A DNA stretch of 38,858 nt from Acidobacteriota bacterium (GCA_003223875.1 QHWY01000186.1:1-38858); one strand, 5' to 3'; positions 1 to 8,129 are shown, counted from the stretch's first letter. Program-made: numbers and translations. Notes: generated from the sequence alone by a model not told the origin.

Positions 1-1631
1 GCAGCGCTTCCGCCCACGTCCGCGCTCCAGATACTGCCGTCAGGATCTTGCATGACATCGTACGGGCTGGCGTTTTGCCTCGGGACTGTATACTCGGTGA
101 TCCTGCCGGTCGTCTGATCCAGCTTCGCCAGCTTACCGGGACGCTTGCCCGCGGCCCAGATGCCAAACCAAATATTGTTTTGAGCATCCACATTCAAGCG
201 CCGCACCTGAGCGGGATAGGTCGGTGGCGCGAAGATCGTCCAACCATTGTTGTGCGTATCGAACTTCGCGATGTTTCCGGAATCCCACATCGCCATCCAG
301 ATGTTGTCGTTCTTGTCGGCGATCACTCCGTAGACAATCGCATTCGCTTCCGGAACCGGAAAGACGGTTACTTTCTTGGTCTGGCGGTCATACTTGCTGA
401 GCGCGCCTCCCATAATCCAGCCGACGTAGATGTTGAGCTTCGAATCGAAGGCGATCGATTGGGCCCACTTGATCTGATTCCGAACGACGTTGTCCGGATC
501 GAGAGGAATCATCTGATCGAACTTCTCGGTCTCGGGATTGAACGCCAGCAGGCGCTTCACACTGCTTGGCTGCACTCCAGAATGTTCCGGCAGCCAGATC
601 ATACCGGTGGGATCGATGTTGACTTCATGGATACCATTCTTCGGATCAGGCAGCTGGAAATCCTTCTGAACTCCAGTCCGCGGATCGAGCTTGACCAAGC
701 GGTGAGGATACCCGCGGTCGGTCAGCCACACGTTGCCGTCGTGATCGAATCGCACATCCTGACCGGCGCGCCGGCCGACGAAACCCGCCTTCAGATCCTT
801 GTACTCGGGAGCATTATTCCCCTTGCCCGGAGGATCCGGCGGCAGGTAATACTCCATGTACATTGCTTTGCCGAGTTTCGCTTCGTCGAGCGGCATTTCC
901 TGGTCGATACGCACGGCGCGAGGCTTGGCATCCGGGCCGAAGTTCTTCACCAGATACGCAAGCAGGTCTTCGCGGTCTTGCCGATTGAACCGTAGTGCGG
1001 AGGCACGATAGTTCAGAAGCCCCTCGGCGTACGAAGCCGCCGGGCGGTCCCAGTTCGCTTTACCCATCATGCGATCCAGACGCGCCGTCCAGGTGGCCAG
1101 GTTGGCAGGCCGTCCTGGAAGGAAATTCTCACCGTGGCAGATGATGCAGGTTCGTTCTGCCACCTCGCGTCCGGGGCCCGGTGGATAGACCTCGTCATAG
1201 GCTTGCTCGATGTTGACTATTGAATTCGATTCGGTATTGGTCTCGAGAGCATTGACGACGGTCCGCTGCGAAGAGGCCGCAACCGGGTGAAGCGACAGCT
1301 TCAGCTTTGGGCTTTCTCCCGCCTTCACCGTCAGCTTCTGAACGTCCGATTCCAGACCCTTCGTACTGACCTTCACTTCATAGTTGCCGGGAAACAGAGA
1401 CACCGCTCTGAACTGCCCGGCATTCGTGTAAACCATGTATAGAATCCGCTTGTCTGTGTTGCGGATGAACACCTGCGCCGCCTTGAACGGCATCGCGGAA
1501 TCCACCGCCCCCGAGAGACTGGCAGTGCCCACGCTTCCTCCGCTTTGTGCAGGCAGCGGTTTCGCGCCAGCCAATACGCCCAGACCGAGGAATATGCATA
1601 CGGCCCCTAAACTCGCCATCAGCTTACCCAT
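1..1631 (-). CDS. Secreted cytochrome c / streptogramin-lyase-like beta-propeller fusion (partial, runs off left edge)
   Basis: The reading frame is open from an ATG at 1631 to the window edge (about 543 codons seen), so the C-terminus is missing. Upstream of the ATG lies AAAGGGGG at good spacing. Order of parts: signal peptide (about residues 1-28), a carboxypeptidase-regulatory/Ig-like beta domain (about 35-115, with PGNYEVKVS), a class I cytochrome c-type segment with CIICH at 162-166, and then repeated blades such as FDHDGNVWLTDRG and ADKNDNIWMAMWD, typical of virginiamycin B lyase/SMP-30-like six-bladed propellers. The heme attachment implies export to the periplasm. It lies 52 nt downstream of the PQQ dehydrogenase on the same strand, so the heme domain is a candidate electron acceptor for that enzyme (inference). 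True lyase activity is not implied; such propellers are common in Acidobacteria with unknown substrates. Confidence 0.85.
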   Translation of the reverse strand, partial: MGKLMASLGAVCIFLGLGVLAGAKPLPAQSGGSVGTASLSGAVDSAMPFKAAQVFIRNTDKRILYMVYTNAGQFRAVSLFPGNYEVKVSTKGLESDVQKLTVKAGESPKLKLSLHPVAASSQRTVVNALETNTESNSIVNIEQAYDEVYPPGPGREVAERTCIICHGENFLPGRPANLATWTARLDRMMGKANWDRPAASYAEGLLNYRASALRFNRQDREDLLAYLVKNFGPDAKPRAVRIDQEMPLDEAKLGKAMYMEYYLPPDPPGKGNNAPEYKDLKAGFVGRRAGQDVRFDHDGNVWLTDRGYPHRLVKLDPRTGVQKDFQLPDPKNGIHEVNIDPTGMIWLPEHSGVQPSSVKRLLAFNPETEKFDQMIPLDPDNVVRNQIKWAQSIAFDSKLNIYVGWIMGGALSKYDRQTKKVTVFPVPEANAIVYGVIADKNDNIWMAMWDSGNIAKFDTHNNGWTIFAPPTYPAQVRRLNVDAQNNIWFGIWAAGKRPGKLAKLDQTTGRITEYTVPRQNASPYDVMQDPDGSIWSADVGGSA

Positions 1632-1683
1632 TCGTACCCCCTTTAGAACGACGTTAGACGACGTTGATTGCATATTCTAACGC

Positions 1684-3342
1684 TCATTCCTGCATCAATG
1701 CGAATGTCCAGATCGAGCCGCCCGTCGGCACCTTAGCGGCCGCGTAGCGAGTCGCAAGAATACCGCCGAGACCAGACGCCACTGTCACGTATTGGCGGCC
1801 CTTGTGCGTATATGTGATCGCGGTCGAATTGACGCTCGAGCCGGTCTTGAATTGCCAAAGTGTTTTGCCGGTGTCTTCGTCCAGCGCAATGAACTCGCCG
1901 GTCAGTCTACCGGTGAAGACGAGTCCGCCGCCGGTGACGAGCATGCCGGCCGAGCTGGGAAGATCTGTCAACGGGACTTCCCATCTTTTCTCGCCGGTCA
2001 GTGGATTGATCGCAGCGAAGTGGCCGAAGATGTCGCCCGGCTTCATCTCCGGTTGCCGGGCATCGACACCGGTCGATTGTCCACCAAGGACCTGCGGTTT
2101 TGGTGCTGCGATTTTCTGTAACCGCGGTACGTTCCACGAGCTGGCATAGATCAGGCCTGTATTCGGATTAAACGCGATGGGAACAGCATTAGTACCGCGC
2201 GACGGCCAGATTTCGACCTCTTCTCCAGCAGCAAAGCGCTTATAGACGTCGGTCAGCACTGGCCGGCCGGTGGTCAGGTCGATGTGTGTGGCCCAATTCA
2301 CTTTGACGAACGGGTGTGCCGCAATCAGTTTGCAGTTCGTGCGGTCCACTACATACAGGAACCCGTTCTTGTTCGCCTGAATCATGACTTTTCGAAGCTG
2401 GCCTCCAACCCGGATATCCGCGAGCAATTGTTCGTCGGTCGCATCGACGTCGTACACATCGTTCGGGGTGTATTGGTAATAACAAACGACCTCACCTGTT
2501 TTTGGCCGGAGCGCGAGGACGCTATTCGTGAACAAACTGTCGAGGCCTTCCCGAGGTCTGGGATCGTATGGTTCCGCGTTGCCTGTTCCCCAATAGACGA
2601 GATCGAGGTCGGGATCGTATGAGCCGGAGCGCCATGTCGGACCCCCGCCATATTTCCACGCCTCGGTGTTCTTAGGCCACGTCTCGGAGCCAGGCTCTCC
2701 AGGCGCCGGGATTGTATATGTGCGCCACAATTTCTTTCCTGTTTCGGGATCCCAACCATCGAGGAAACCGCGCGTGGTGGATTCTCCGCCGGAAACGCCG
2801 GATATCAACACTCCGTTGGCAACGATCGGTCCGCCCGTGGCGTAGAAGCCGTCTTTGGAATCGGCGAATTTTTGGTTCCAAAGCTGTTTACCGGTCTTCA
2901 TGTCGATGGCGAGCACATGGTTGTCGATCGTCACGCGAAAGACCTTGCCGTTATAAACAGTCGCAGCGCCCCGGTGAAAAGCCGCCCGCGTGATTCCTGA
3001 TTCGATCTCGGTTGGCGTACGCCAGATCTGCCTGCCGGTCTCGATATCGATCGCAAAGGTCCATTTGCCGTTGATCGCGTACATCACGCCGTTGTAAACG
3101 GTCGGCTGTGCAAGCTCGCCTTGGTCGTTCATCATGCTCGCGCTCCAGATCGGTACCAACTTCTTCACATTGCTCTTATTGATCTGCTTGAGTGGACTAT
3201 AGCTCTTCCGATCGTAGCCCATGCTCTGGGTGAGAACGTTTTCCGTGTTCTTGCCGTCGTTGACGAGCTCCTGTAACGTTTGGGTCAATACCGGCGCCGC
3301 CCAGAAAGCGAGTAGCGTCGCACCCAGCCATATTTTTTTCAT
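1684..3342 (-). CDS. PQQ-dependent alcohol/methanol-dehydrogenase-type quinoprotein
   Basis: This 552-aa protein has a signal peptide (MKKIWLGATLLAFWAAPVLT) followed by the eight-bladed quinoprotein fold; repeats such as NGVMYAINGKWTFAIDIETG and ETGKKLWRTYT are seen throughout. Metal/PQQ-site residues can be placed by motif: Glu187 in GGESTTRG, Asn255 in WGTGNAEP and the catalytic-type Asp298 in YDVDATDE. Asp300, two residues after Asp298, matches the extra aspartate that marks lanthanide-dependent XoxF/ExaF-type enzymes. The vicinal Cys-Cys pair of classical enzymes is absent; the aligned stretch reads ITRAAFHRGAA. There is no C-terminal cytochrome c domain, but a c-type heme protein follows 52 nt downstream. 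Expected role: periplasmic oxidation of an alcohol or polyol feeding electrons to cytochrome c. Substrate unknown. Confidence 0.9.
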   Translation of the reverse strand: MKKIWLGATLLAFWAAPVLTQTLQELVNDGKNTENVLTQSMGYDRKSYSPLKQINKSNVKKLVPIWSASMMNDQGELAQPTVYNGVMYAINGKWTFAIDIETGRQIWRTPTEIESGITRAAFHRGAATVYNGKVFRVTIDNHVLAIDMKTGKQLWNQKFADSKDGFYATGGPIVANGVLISGVSGGESTTRGFLDGWDPETGKKLWRTYTIPAPGEPGSETWPKNTEAWKYGGGPTWRSGSYDPDLDLVYWGTGNAEPYDPRPREGLDSLFTNSVLALRPKTGEVVCYYQYTPNDVYDVDATDEQLLADIRVGGQLRKVMIQANKNGFLYVVDRTNCKLIAAHPFVKVNWATHIDLTTGRPVLTDVYKRFAAGEEVEIWPSRGTNAVPIAFNPNTGLIYASSWNVPRLQKIAAPKPQVLGGQSTGVDARQPEMKPGDIFGHFAAINPLTGEKRWEVPLTDLPSSAGMLVTGGGLVFTGRLTGEFIALDEDTGKTLWQFKTGSSVNSTAITYTHKGRQYVTVASGLGGILATRYAAAKVPTGGSIWTFALMQE

Positions 3343-3429
3343 AATTCGTCTCCCTGAAACATAGCGATGCTTATGATGCGCGATTATAACTGGGCAATGT
3401 TATGTTCGTCACCAGGAGGAAGTGTTTCG

Positions 3430-3966
3430 ATGACAGCGAAGGAATTAATGCTTGCCGAAGCGTTTCGGAAGGATGCCGTGTCTGGTCTTCAGAAATATCT
3501 GCCGCGCATCGTCCGCTGCTTGCAACTGCTGAGTGAAGAAGAAATTTGGTGGCGGCCAAACGAGGCGTCGAATTCCGCAGGCAATATCGTCCTACATCTG
3601 TGCGGCAACCTCCGCCAGTGGATCATTTCCGGGCTAGGCGGAACGCTCGATACACGGGAGCGCGACAAGGAATTCTCCGAGCGCGGTCCGATTTCGCGGC
3701 GCCTGCTGATCGGGCGTTTGAAAAAAACCGTGGCAGAGGCATGCGAGACGATTGTCCAAATCCCTGATGGGGCCTTCTCGCGGGAGTACGGCATTCAGGG
3801 CTATCGGGTTTCGGGCCTCGTCGCCATCGCCCACGTTTACGAACATTTTGCTTATCACACGGGCCAAATCATCTACCTGACAAAATTGAAACGGGGAAAG
3901 GATCTGCGATTCACCCGGCTCCCCGCGGCCAAACCCGCTGCACGCGCTGCGGGGCGGCGGCCATAG
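3430..3966 (+). CDS. DinB-like four-helix-bundle protein
   Basis: The start is placed at ATG 3430 because a strong AGGAGG lies at about 3415-3420; earlier in-frame starts lack one. The product is 178 aa. The motif GNIVLHLCGNLRQWI (His56) and the C-terminal HVYEHFAYHTGQIIYLTK (His135/139/143) match the three-histidine metal site of DinB/YfiT-like proteins; His56, His139 and His143 are the likely ligands. Family members are soluble metal-binding proteins, some acting as thiol-dependent transferases or stress proteins; no specific reaction can be assigned here. It is divergent from the PQQ dehydrogenase gene (87 nt between starts) and only 8 nt upstream of the next gene, suggesting co-transcription. 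Confidence 0.85.
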   Translation: MTAKELMLAEAFRKDAVSGLQKYLPRIVRCLQLLSEEEIWWRPNEASNSAGNIVLHLCGNLRQWIISGLGGTLDTRERDKEFSERGPISRRLLIGRLKKTVAEACETIVQIPDGAFSREYGIQGYRVSGLVAIAHVYEHFAYHTGQIIYLTKLKRGKDLRFTRLPAAKPAARAAGRRP

Positions 3967-3974
3967 GTCGATGG

Positions 3975-4478
3975 ATGAAAATTGAACTCAGTCCGCCCAT
4001 GAAAAGGGTCATGACTTCAGACTTGATGCAGAGGATCGAGCGCACACTGGAGGAATTTCCGGAACTGCGGTCATACACGTTAAAGGTGGGATTAGTGATG
4101 CATTCCGATGTCCACGGGAACGCGGATTCCCGGAACAAGGTCATCCGTCTGAATACGCGAGCAAAGTCCGGAACGACGTACTTCACGATCGCGCATGAAC
4201 TTACACATCTGCTACAGAGGCCCGGCCTCGGAATAGTCCCTTACGGCGAGATCCAATGCGACATTTATACGCTGGCTCGAAGTTCACTGTTCACGGACGA
4301 TATGCCGACCTACTTGCCCGGTCTCTCGTGCAAAAAACGAGAGTGGATCCATCACGCCACCGCGATCCGAGAGATGTGCATCGAGGCCATTGAGGTTCGA
4401 AAGGTGCGAAGGACCTACATTGCCTGGTTGAGCCGGGCTATTGACGAATACTTCAGTCGACGCCATCCGCCATCATGA
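3975..4478 (+). CDS. HExxH-motif putative metallopeptidase
   Basis: The product is 167 aa with no signal peptide. The helix TIAHELTHLLQRPG carries HELTH at residues 74-78, a zinc-metallopeptidase motif. Downstream, YGEIQCDIYTLARS offers acidic residues that could supply the third ligand, as in IrrE/ImmA-like or SprT-like domains. The C-terminal third is basic and helical. The ATG at 3975 has no clear Shine-Dalgarno; an internal ATG (codon 13) follows AAAAGGG and is a possible alternative start. It sits 8 nt after the DinB-like gene and 21 nt before the EEP gene. I recognise the fold class only, not a named family. Confidence 0.75.
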   Translation: MKIELSPPMKRVMTSDLMQRIERTLEEFPELRSYTLKVGLVMHSDVHGNADSRNKVIRLNTRAKSGTTYFTIAHELTHLLQRPGLGIVPYGEIQCDIYTLARSSLFTDDMPTYLPGLSCKKREWIHHATAIREMCIEAIEVRKVRRTYIAWLSRAIDEYFSRRHPPS

Positions 4479-4499
4479 CACTGCCGGTATACTCCATTC

Positions 4500-5768
4500 G
4501 TGGAGAGGTTTGAAATCAACGAGACCGCATTTCATCCGTTTTTGAAGGAATTCGTTCGCTTCGAAACTGTCAGGGCACTCGAACAGTCGTCGCTCTACCG
4601 GAAGGTGCAATCCGAAATTGAACGCGTCCTCGGACATGTCTGGCAGGGAGCACTCGCCGAGCGGTCGGAAGCCGTCGCGCCGGACAACTCGATCTGCGCG
4701 ATCGCATGGAACATCGAGCGAGGCATGCGCGCCGACGCTATCGTCCGGTTATTTCGCGATCATCCTTCACTGAACCGGGCGGGCATTCTTCTCTTATCAG
4801 AGCTGGACTGGGGCATGGCGCGTACACAAAACCGGTTTATCGCGCGGGATCTGGCTGAAGCGCTGCGGATGAATTACGCGTTTGCTCCATGTTACGTGGC
4901 ATTAACAAAAGGCGCGGGTATCGAGAAAAATGCTGTTGGCGAGAATGCGGAATCGCTGCATGGCAATGCTCTGCTCTCGCGTTTTCCCATGCATCGCGTG
5001 CATTCGCTGGCGCTGCCGAACGGCAAAGACAAAATGCGCGGTGCCGAAAAACGGATCGGCTCCCAACGGGCCGTGATCGCCGATATCCAACACGTATCAG
5101 GGATGTTTCGAGCCGTATCACTTCACCTCGACGCTCATTCGTCGCAGCATCACCGCTATTTGCAGATGCGGCGAGTCCTCGATCATCTCGCAACACTACG
5201 GCCGCAATTACCGACGCTGATTGGAGGAGATTGGAACACAACTACGCACGATGCCAGCCGCGCCGTCTACTCCATTCTCGGATATTGTCGTCGCGTACTG
5301 ATGGGCGTTCGTCACGTCGTCGCAAATCACTATCCCTATCCGGATCGATGGTTCGAGCGGCGGCTGTTCCGCCAATTGGAACGGCGGGGTTACGGATATA
5401 AGCAATTCAACACCCCCGGGGAATGCACGCTGCACTATAACGTTGAAGACATCGCTGCGAATTTGAATATGGGTGAATGGGTGCCCCAGTGGTGCTTTTG
5501 GTTCATTAACTGGGCTCTCGCGCAGACAGGAGGCCGATGCTCGATGAAGTTGGATTGGTTTGCGGGAGCCGGGATTCGACCACTCCAGCGGGCATCCGTC
5601 TTGAGCGGCTTGAACGACGGCGGAGACCGCGTTTCTGATCACGATCCGATCGCCCTGGCGTTCTGCTTGCTGGACTCCCCTCCTAAGTTAGGAGGGGTGG
5701 CTTCGCGAACCGCGAAGCGCGAGCCCGCGCGAAGCGCAAGCGCGATAGAGCGCAGCCTCAAGAAATAG
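4500..5768 (+). CDS. Endonuclease/exonuclease/phosphatase (EEP) superfamily protein, C-terminus supplied by a repeat element
   Basis: This is a 422-aa frame with a GTG start. The EEP signature residues are all present: Asn71 in AWNIERG, Glu101 in LLSELDWG, HGNALLSRFP, His in VSLHLDAH, Asp244/Asn246 in GGDWNT and the terminal SDHDP (379-383). These define the Mg-dependent phosphodiesterase/nuclease active site shared by DNase I, exonuclease III and sphingomyelinases; the substrate is not predictable. From about residue 392 the frame runs into an inverted-repeat element beginning at 5675, so the Arg/Ala/Ser-rich tail (SRTAKREPARSASAIERS) is not native EEP sequence. The catalytic core is complete before that point. 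No good Shine-Dalgarno precedes the GTG; tight spacing suggests coupling to the upstream genes. Confidence 0.85.
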   Translation: MERFEINETAFHPFLKEFVRFETVRALEQSSLYRKVQSEIERVLGHVWQGALAERSEAVAPDNSICAIAWNIERGMRADAIVRLFRDHPSLNRAGILLLSELDWGMARTQNRFIARDLAEALRMNYAFAPCYVALTKGAGIEKNAVGENAESLHGNALLSRFPMHRVHSLALPNGKDKMRGAEKRIGSQRAVIADIQHVSGMFRAVSLHLDAHSSQHHRYLQMRRVLDHLATLRPQLPTLIGGDWNTTTHDASRAVYSILGYCRRVLMGVRHVVANHYPYPDRWFERRLFRQLERRGYGYKQFNTPGECTLHYNVEDIAANLNMGEWVPQWCFWFINWALAQTGGRCSMKLDWFAGAGIRPLQRASVLSGLNDGGDRVSDHDPIALAFCLLDSPPKLGGVASRTAKREPARSASAIERSLKK

Positions 5769-6036
5769 GGCGAAGCCTCACGCGAAGCGCGAGCCCGATA
5801 GGGCGAAGCCTCAAAAGAAGTGAGCGAAGACGGGGTGGTTCTCATGGAACCACCCCGTCTTCCTAACTTGAGGGTGTTGCAAAACTGCAAAGCGGTTTTC
5901 GTCTGCTGTAGCGGCGGTCTATGACCGCCGGTACTGCGTTGATTATGCGAAAAACCGGCGCTCATAGAGCGCCGCTACAGTAAGAACCGAACCCGCTATT
6001 CCGTAGTTTTGCAATACCCTCAACTTAGGAGGGGAG
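5675..6036. repeat. Composite nested inverted-repeat element A
   Basis: This 362-bp stretch is a palindrome within palindromes. The outer arms are CTCCCCTCCTAAGTT at 5675-5689 and its exact complement at 6022-6036. A 26-nt pair lies at 5861-5886 and 6005-6030 (2 mismatches), and a 27-nt pair at 5906-5932 and 5954-5980 (2 mismatches). There are also local hairpins: CCCCTCCTAAGTTAGGAGGGG at 5677-5697, which is its own inverted repeat, and a perfect 16-bp stem at 5826-5841/5847-5862 with a TCATG loop. Between 5711 and 5813 there are degenerate direct repeats (ATAGGGCGAAGCCTCA at 5765-5780 and 5798-5813; CGCGAAGCGCGAGCCCG at 5711-5727 and 5781-5797). No transposase is encoded. It shares modules with the elements at 11448 and 15297. 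No clear target duplication was found. Confidence 0.85.
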
Positions 6037-6076
6037 CTGCATTTTAGGTTATTCTTGACAGCAGTAAGGAGGAGTA

Positions 6077-6676
6077 ATGGATGAATCGGATTTGCGGAAG
6101 CTCTATCCACCTACGGTCGAACGGGCGCGGTTGAAGACCCAGTTCAAGTTGGACAAGCATTCGAGGAACTTCATTGCTCGTTCTCCTTTCGTCTGTATCG
6201 GAAGCTCGAGCGAAAGAGGAGCAGATGTTACACCTCGTGGTGATGAACCAGGCTTCGTGCTGGTCTTGGATGACACGACGCTAGCGATCCCGGATTGGCC
6301 CGGGAACAACAGATTGGATTCATTTTCCAACATTGTCTTAAACCCGCAGGTTGCGCTTCTATTCTTGATTCCGGGCGTCGACGAAACGTTGCGCGCGAGC
6401 GGGACGGCCGAAATCCGCACAAGCAGCGAATTGCTGGAACGCTGGCAGCGGAACGGCAAAAAGCCAAGGGCCGTACTCGTCGTCACAATTCGCGAAGCGT
6501 TTTTCCATTGCGGTAAGGCCTTGATCCGTTCGCGACTCTGGAAGGACGATTACAAGATCCAACGTTCGGAATTGCCGCCCTACGGCGAGATCCTCAAAGA
6601 CCAAATCGTCACAAGCGAAACGGCCGAACAGATCGAAATGTCCATTCAAAGCGGATACAAAAACAAGTTGTATTGA
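6077..6676 (+). CDS. Pyridoxamine 5'-phosphate oxidase-like FMN-binding split-barrel protein
   Basis: The product is 199 aa. AAGGAGG at 6066-6072 sets the ATG at 6077. The motifs FVCIGSSSERGADVTPRGDEPGFV, LAIPDWPGNNRLDSFSNI and HCGKALIRSRLW follow the pattern of the MSMEG_1061-type branch of the PPOX/FMN split-barrel family, of the usual ~200-aa length. Such proteins bind FMN or F420 and reduce small molecules; the physiological substrate is unknown. It ends 17 nt before the next gene on the same strand. Its promoter region borders repeat element A, and a TTGACA lies at 6055-6060, although no convincing -10 box was picked out. Confidence 0.85.
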   Translation: MDESDLRKLYPPTVERARLKTQFKLDKHSRNFIARSPFVCIGSSSERGADVTPRGDEPGFVLVLDDTTLAIPDWPGNNRLDSFSNIVLNPQVALLFLIPGVDETLRASGTAEIRTSSELLERWQRNGKKPRAVLVVTIREAFFHCGKALIRSRLWKDDYKIQRSELPPYGEILKDQIVTSETAEQIEMSIQSGYKNKLY

Positions 6677-6693
6677 TCGAGGAGAAAGCGCAT

Positions 6694-7710
6694 ATGACAA
6701 ATATCGCCAAAATCGTTTTGGCTGGCTTCGTATTGGTGACGCTTGCCGCTCCCGCTCTGGCGCATCACAGCGCCGCCGCGTACGACACACAAAAAGAAGT
6801 CAGGCTGAGCGGCACGATCACGCAATACCGATTCGGCAACCCGCATGTTTATATGATTCTCCAGGTCAGGAAGCCTGACGGAACGACCAACGCTGTGGAA
6901 GTTGAAGCGGGCGCCGCATCTGTGCTGAATCCGCTTGGTTTTAAAAAGGATTCCCTTGCTGTAGGCGATGTGGTGACCATCGTCGGCAATCCCGGCCGCA
7001 ACAATGCCGATCAATTTCTCTTGGGCAAAGATCTTTACAAGCAGGACGGCAGTTACATCCCCTTGAATATCGCGTCGCGCAGTATCTATACCTCCAATAC
7101 TACTGAAACGGCCGGCAGCATTGCAGGCACTTGGTTCCCGCCCCGCAACGAATTCAATGCCTTCCTGGGCGGCACGAGAAACTGGTCCATTACCGAAAAA
7201 GGCAAGGCCGCGATAGCCACCAACAACGATCCCAAAGCAACGACCCAGAAGGACTGCATCCCGATAGGCGCTCCGGCCGTGATGTTCTATCCCGTTGCCG
7301 ACACGATTACGGTTCAAACGGATAAAGTGGTAATGAAAGTCGATTGGATGGAGTCGGAACGCACAATCTACCTGGACGGCCGTAAACACCCGACGCCAAC
7401 CCAAACTTTCCTGCACGGCCACTCCATAGGGCGATGGGAGGGAGATACATTGGTAGTCGAGACTACCAATTTCAAGGAACATCCAATGGGCCTTTCAACT
7501 TCATTGCCTGGCAGCACACAGAAACGTTTGATCGAACGCTTTCGCCTCAGCCCGGATCACAAAAGCCTGATTTACTCCGGCGTCATCGAAGATCCCGTGT
7601 ATCTGACTAAACCTGTGGAGTGGTCAGGGCAGTGGTTATACAGACCAAACATGCCGCACTCGAACGAGAAATGCGATCTCGAAGTGGCGCGCAAATTCCT
7701 GAGTAACTGA
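6694..7710 (+). CDS. Secreted DUF6152 - WEGDTLVV-domain fusion protein
   Basis: The start is placed at ATG 6694 (GAGGAG just upstream), which begins a clean signal peptide, MTNIAKIVLAGFVLVTLAAP. The product is 338 aa. The N-terminal part (about 22-120) is a DUF6152 domain: HHSAAAYDTQKEVRLSGTI, GNPHVYM and GDVVTIVGNPGRN. The C-terminal part (about 140-338) matches the secreted proteins at 9519-10322 and 32920-33720: a CIPIGAP motif, YLDGR, GRWEGDTLVVETTNF near 246-260, then ERFRLSPDH and DPVYLTKP. At 32476-33720 the same two parts occur as separate adjacent genes, so this gene is a natural fusion. Function unknown; periplasmic or secreted. I know of no characterised member. Confidence 0.85.
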   Translation: MTNIAKIVLAGFVLVTLAAPALAHHSAAAYDTQKEVRLSGTITQYRFGNPHVYMILQVRKPDGTTNAVEVEAGAASVLNPLGFKKDSLAVGDVVTIVGNPGRNNADQFLLGKDLYKQDGSYIPLNIASRSIYTSNTTETAGSIAGTWFPPRNEFNAFLGGTRNWSITEKGKAAIATNNDPKATTQKDCIPIGAPAVMFYPVADTITVQTDKVVMKVDWMESERTIYLDGRKHPTPTQTFLHGHSIGRWEGDTLVVETTNFKEHPMGLSTSLPGSTQKRLIERFRLSPDHKSLIYSGVIEDPVYLTKPVEWSGQWLYRPNMPHSNEKCDLEVARKFLSN

Positions 7711-7715
7711 CTTCC

Positions 7716-7874
7716 CTAGCACCACGGACACCAGCGCATGGGCGGCCGGAAGAACGTGAGCAAACGGCCGCAGCTCAACACACCGATCCAAAAAACCAGT
7801 GAGGCGCCGCCCATGATACGGGCCGGCAATGGAGCGTTCTCGCCGGGAGCGCGCGTTTTAACGTGGCGGAACAT
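7716..7874 (-). CDS. Small Cys-terminal membrane protein (52 aa), unrecognised
   Basis: This is a short minus-strand frame from ATG 7874 to TAG 7716. It has a basic N-terminus (MFRHVKTRAPGE), one hydrophobic helix (about ARIMGGASLVFWIGVLSCG), and ends in GRLLTFFRPPMRWCPWC. The helix plus the positively charged flank suggest a single-pass inner-membrane peptide. The C-terminal CPWC looks like a possible redox or metal CxxC. An in-frame stop precedes the ATG, so it cannot extend. No Shine-Dalgarno is visible. It converges with the DUF6152 fusion gene, leaving 5 nt between their stops. The composition looks like real coding rather than chance, but I do not recognise a named family. Confidence 0.55.
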   Translation of the reverse strand: MFRHVKTRAPGENAPLPARIMGGASLVFWIGVLSCGRLLTFFRPPMRWCPWC

Positions 7875-7964
7875 GGTGAGATAAAAGCATCACACGATCC
7901 TAATGCAGATTGCGCCTGGAACCACTATTCTGGAGTTGAAAGCTGCGGTTGACGGGAGGCATGA

Positions 7965-8105
7965 ATGATTGTACACGTCGGACCATTGTTGTCGATCCTG
8001 TTTGGGATTCTGATCCTCATTTTTCCGCGATCCTTGAATTATCTTGTGGCGCTTTATTTAATACTCACCGGCCTGGTCGGGCTTGGTGTTGTGGTTTTTC
8101 GATAG
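7965..8105 (+). CDS. DUF3096-like small membrane protein (46 aa)
   Basis: The ATG at 7965 is preceded by GGGAGG (about 7953-7958). The whole protein is two hydrophobic helices joined by a short turn: VGPLLSILFGILILIFPRSL and then NYLVALYLILTGLVGLGVVV, ending FR. The pattern P-L-L-x3-x-G-I-L-I-L-I-F-P-x-x-L-N-Y-x-V-A-x-Y-L-I-x-x-G-L-x-G-L is that of DUF3096, a family of tiny inner-membrane proteins of unknown role found across bacteria. It is likely often missed because of its length. It stands alone, with its stop 24 nt before the convergent peptidase gene. Confidence 0.8.
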   Translation: MIVHVGPLLSILFGILILIFPRSLNYLVALYLILTGLVGLGVVVFR

Positions 8106-8129
8106 GGCGGACGCACTGACAGAGCAATT

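Noticed and set aside
48..995. Long plus-strand frame (315 codons)
   Set aside because: It is antisense to the cytochrome c/propeller gene, whose frame has a signal peptide, CxxCH and clear blades; the plus frame has no family-like sequence.
5677..5697. GGAGGGG hairpin as a simple transcription terminator for the EEP gene
   Set aside because: It lacks a U-tract and is inside the reading frame; it is better explained as a module of the repeat element, shared with 15331-15351.
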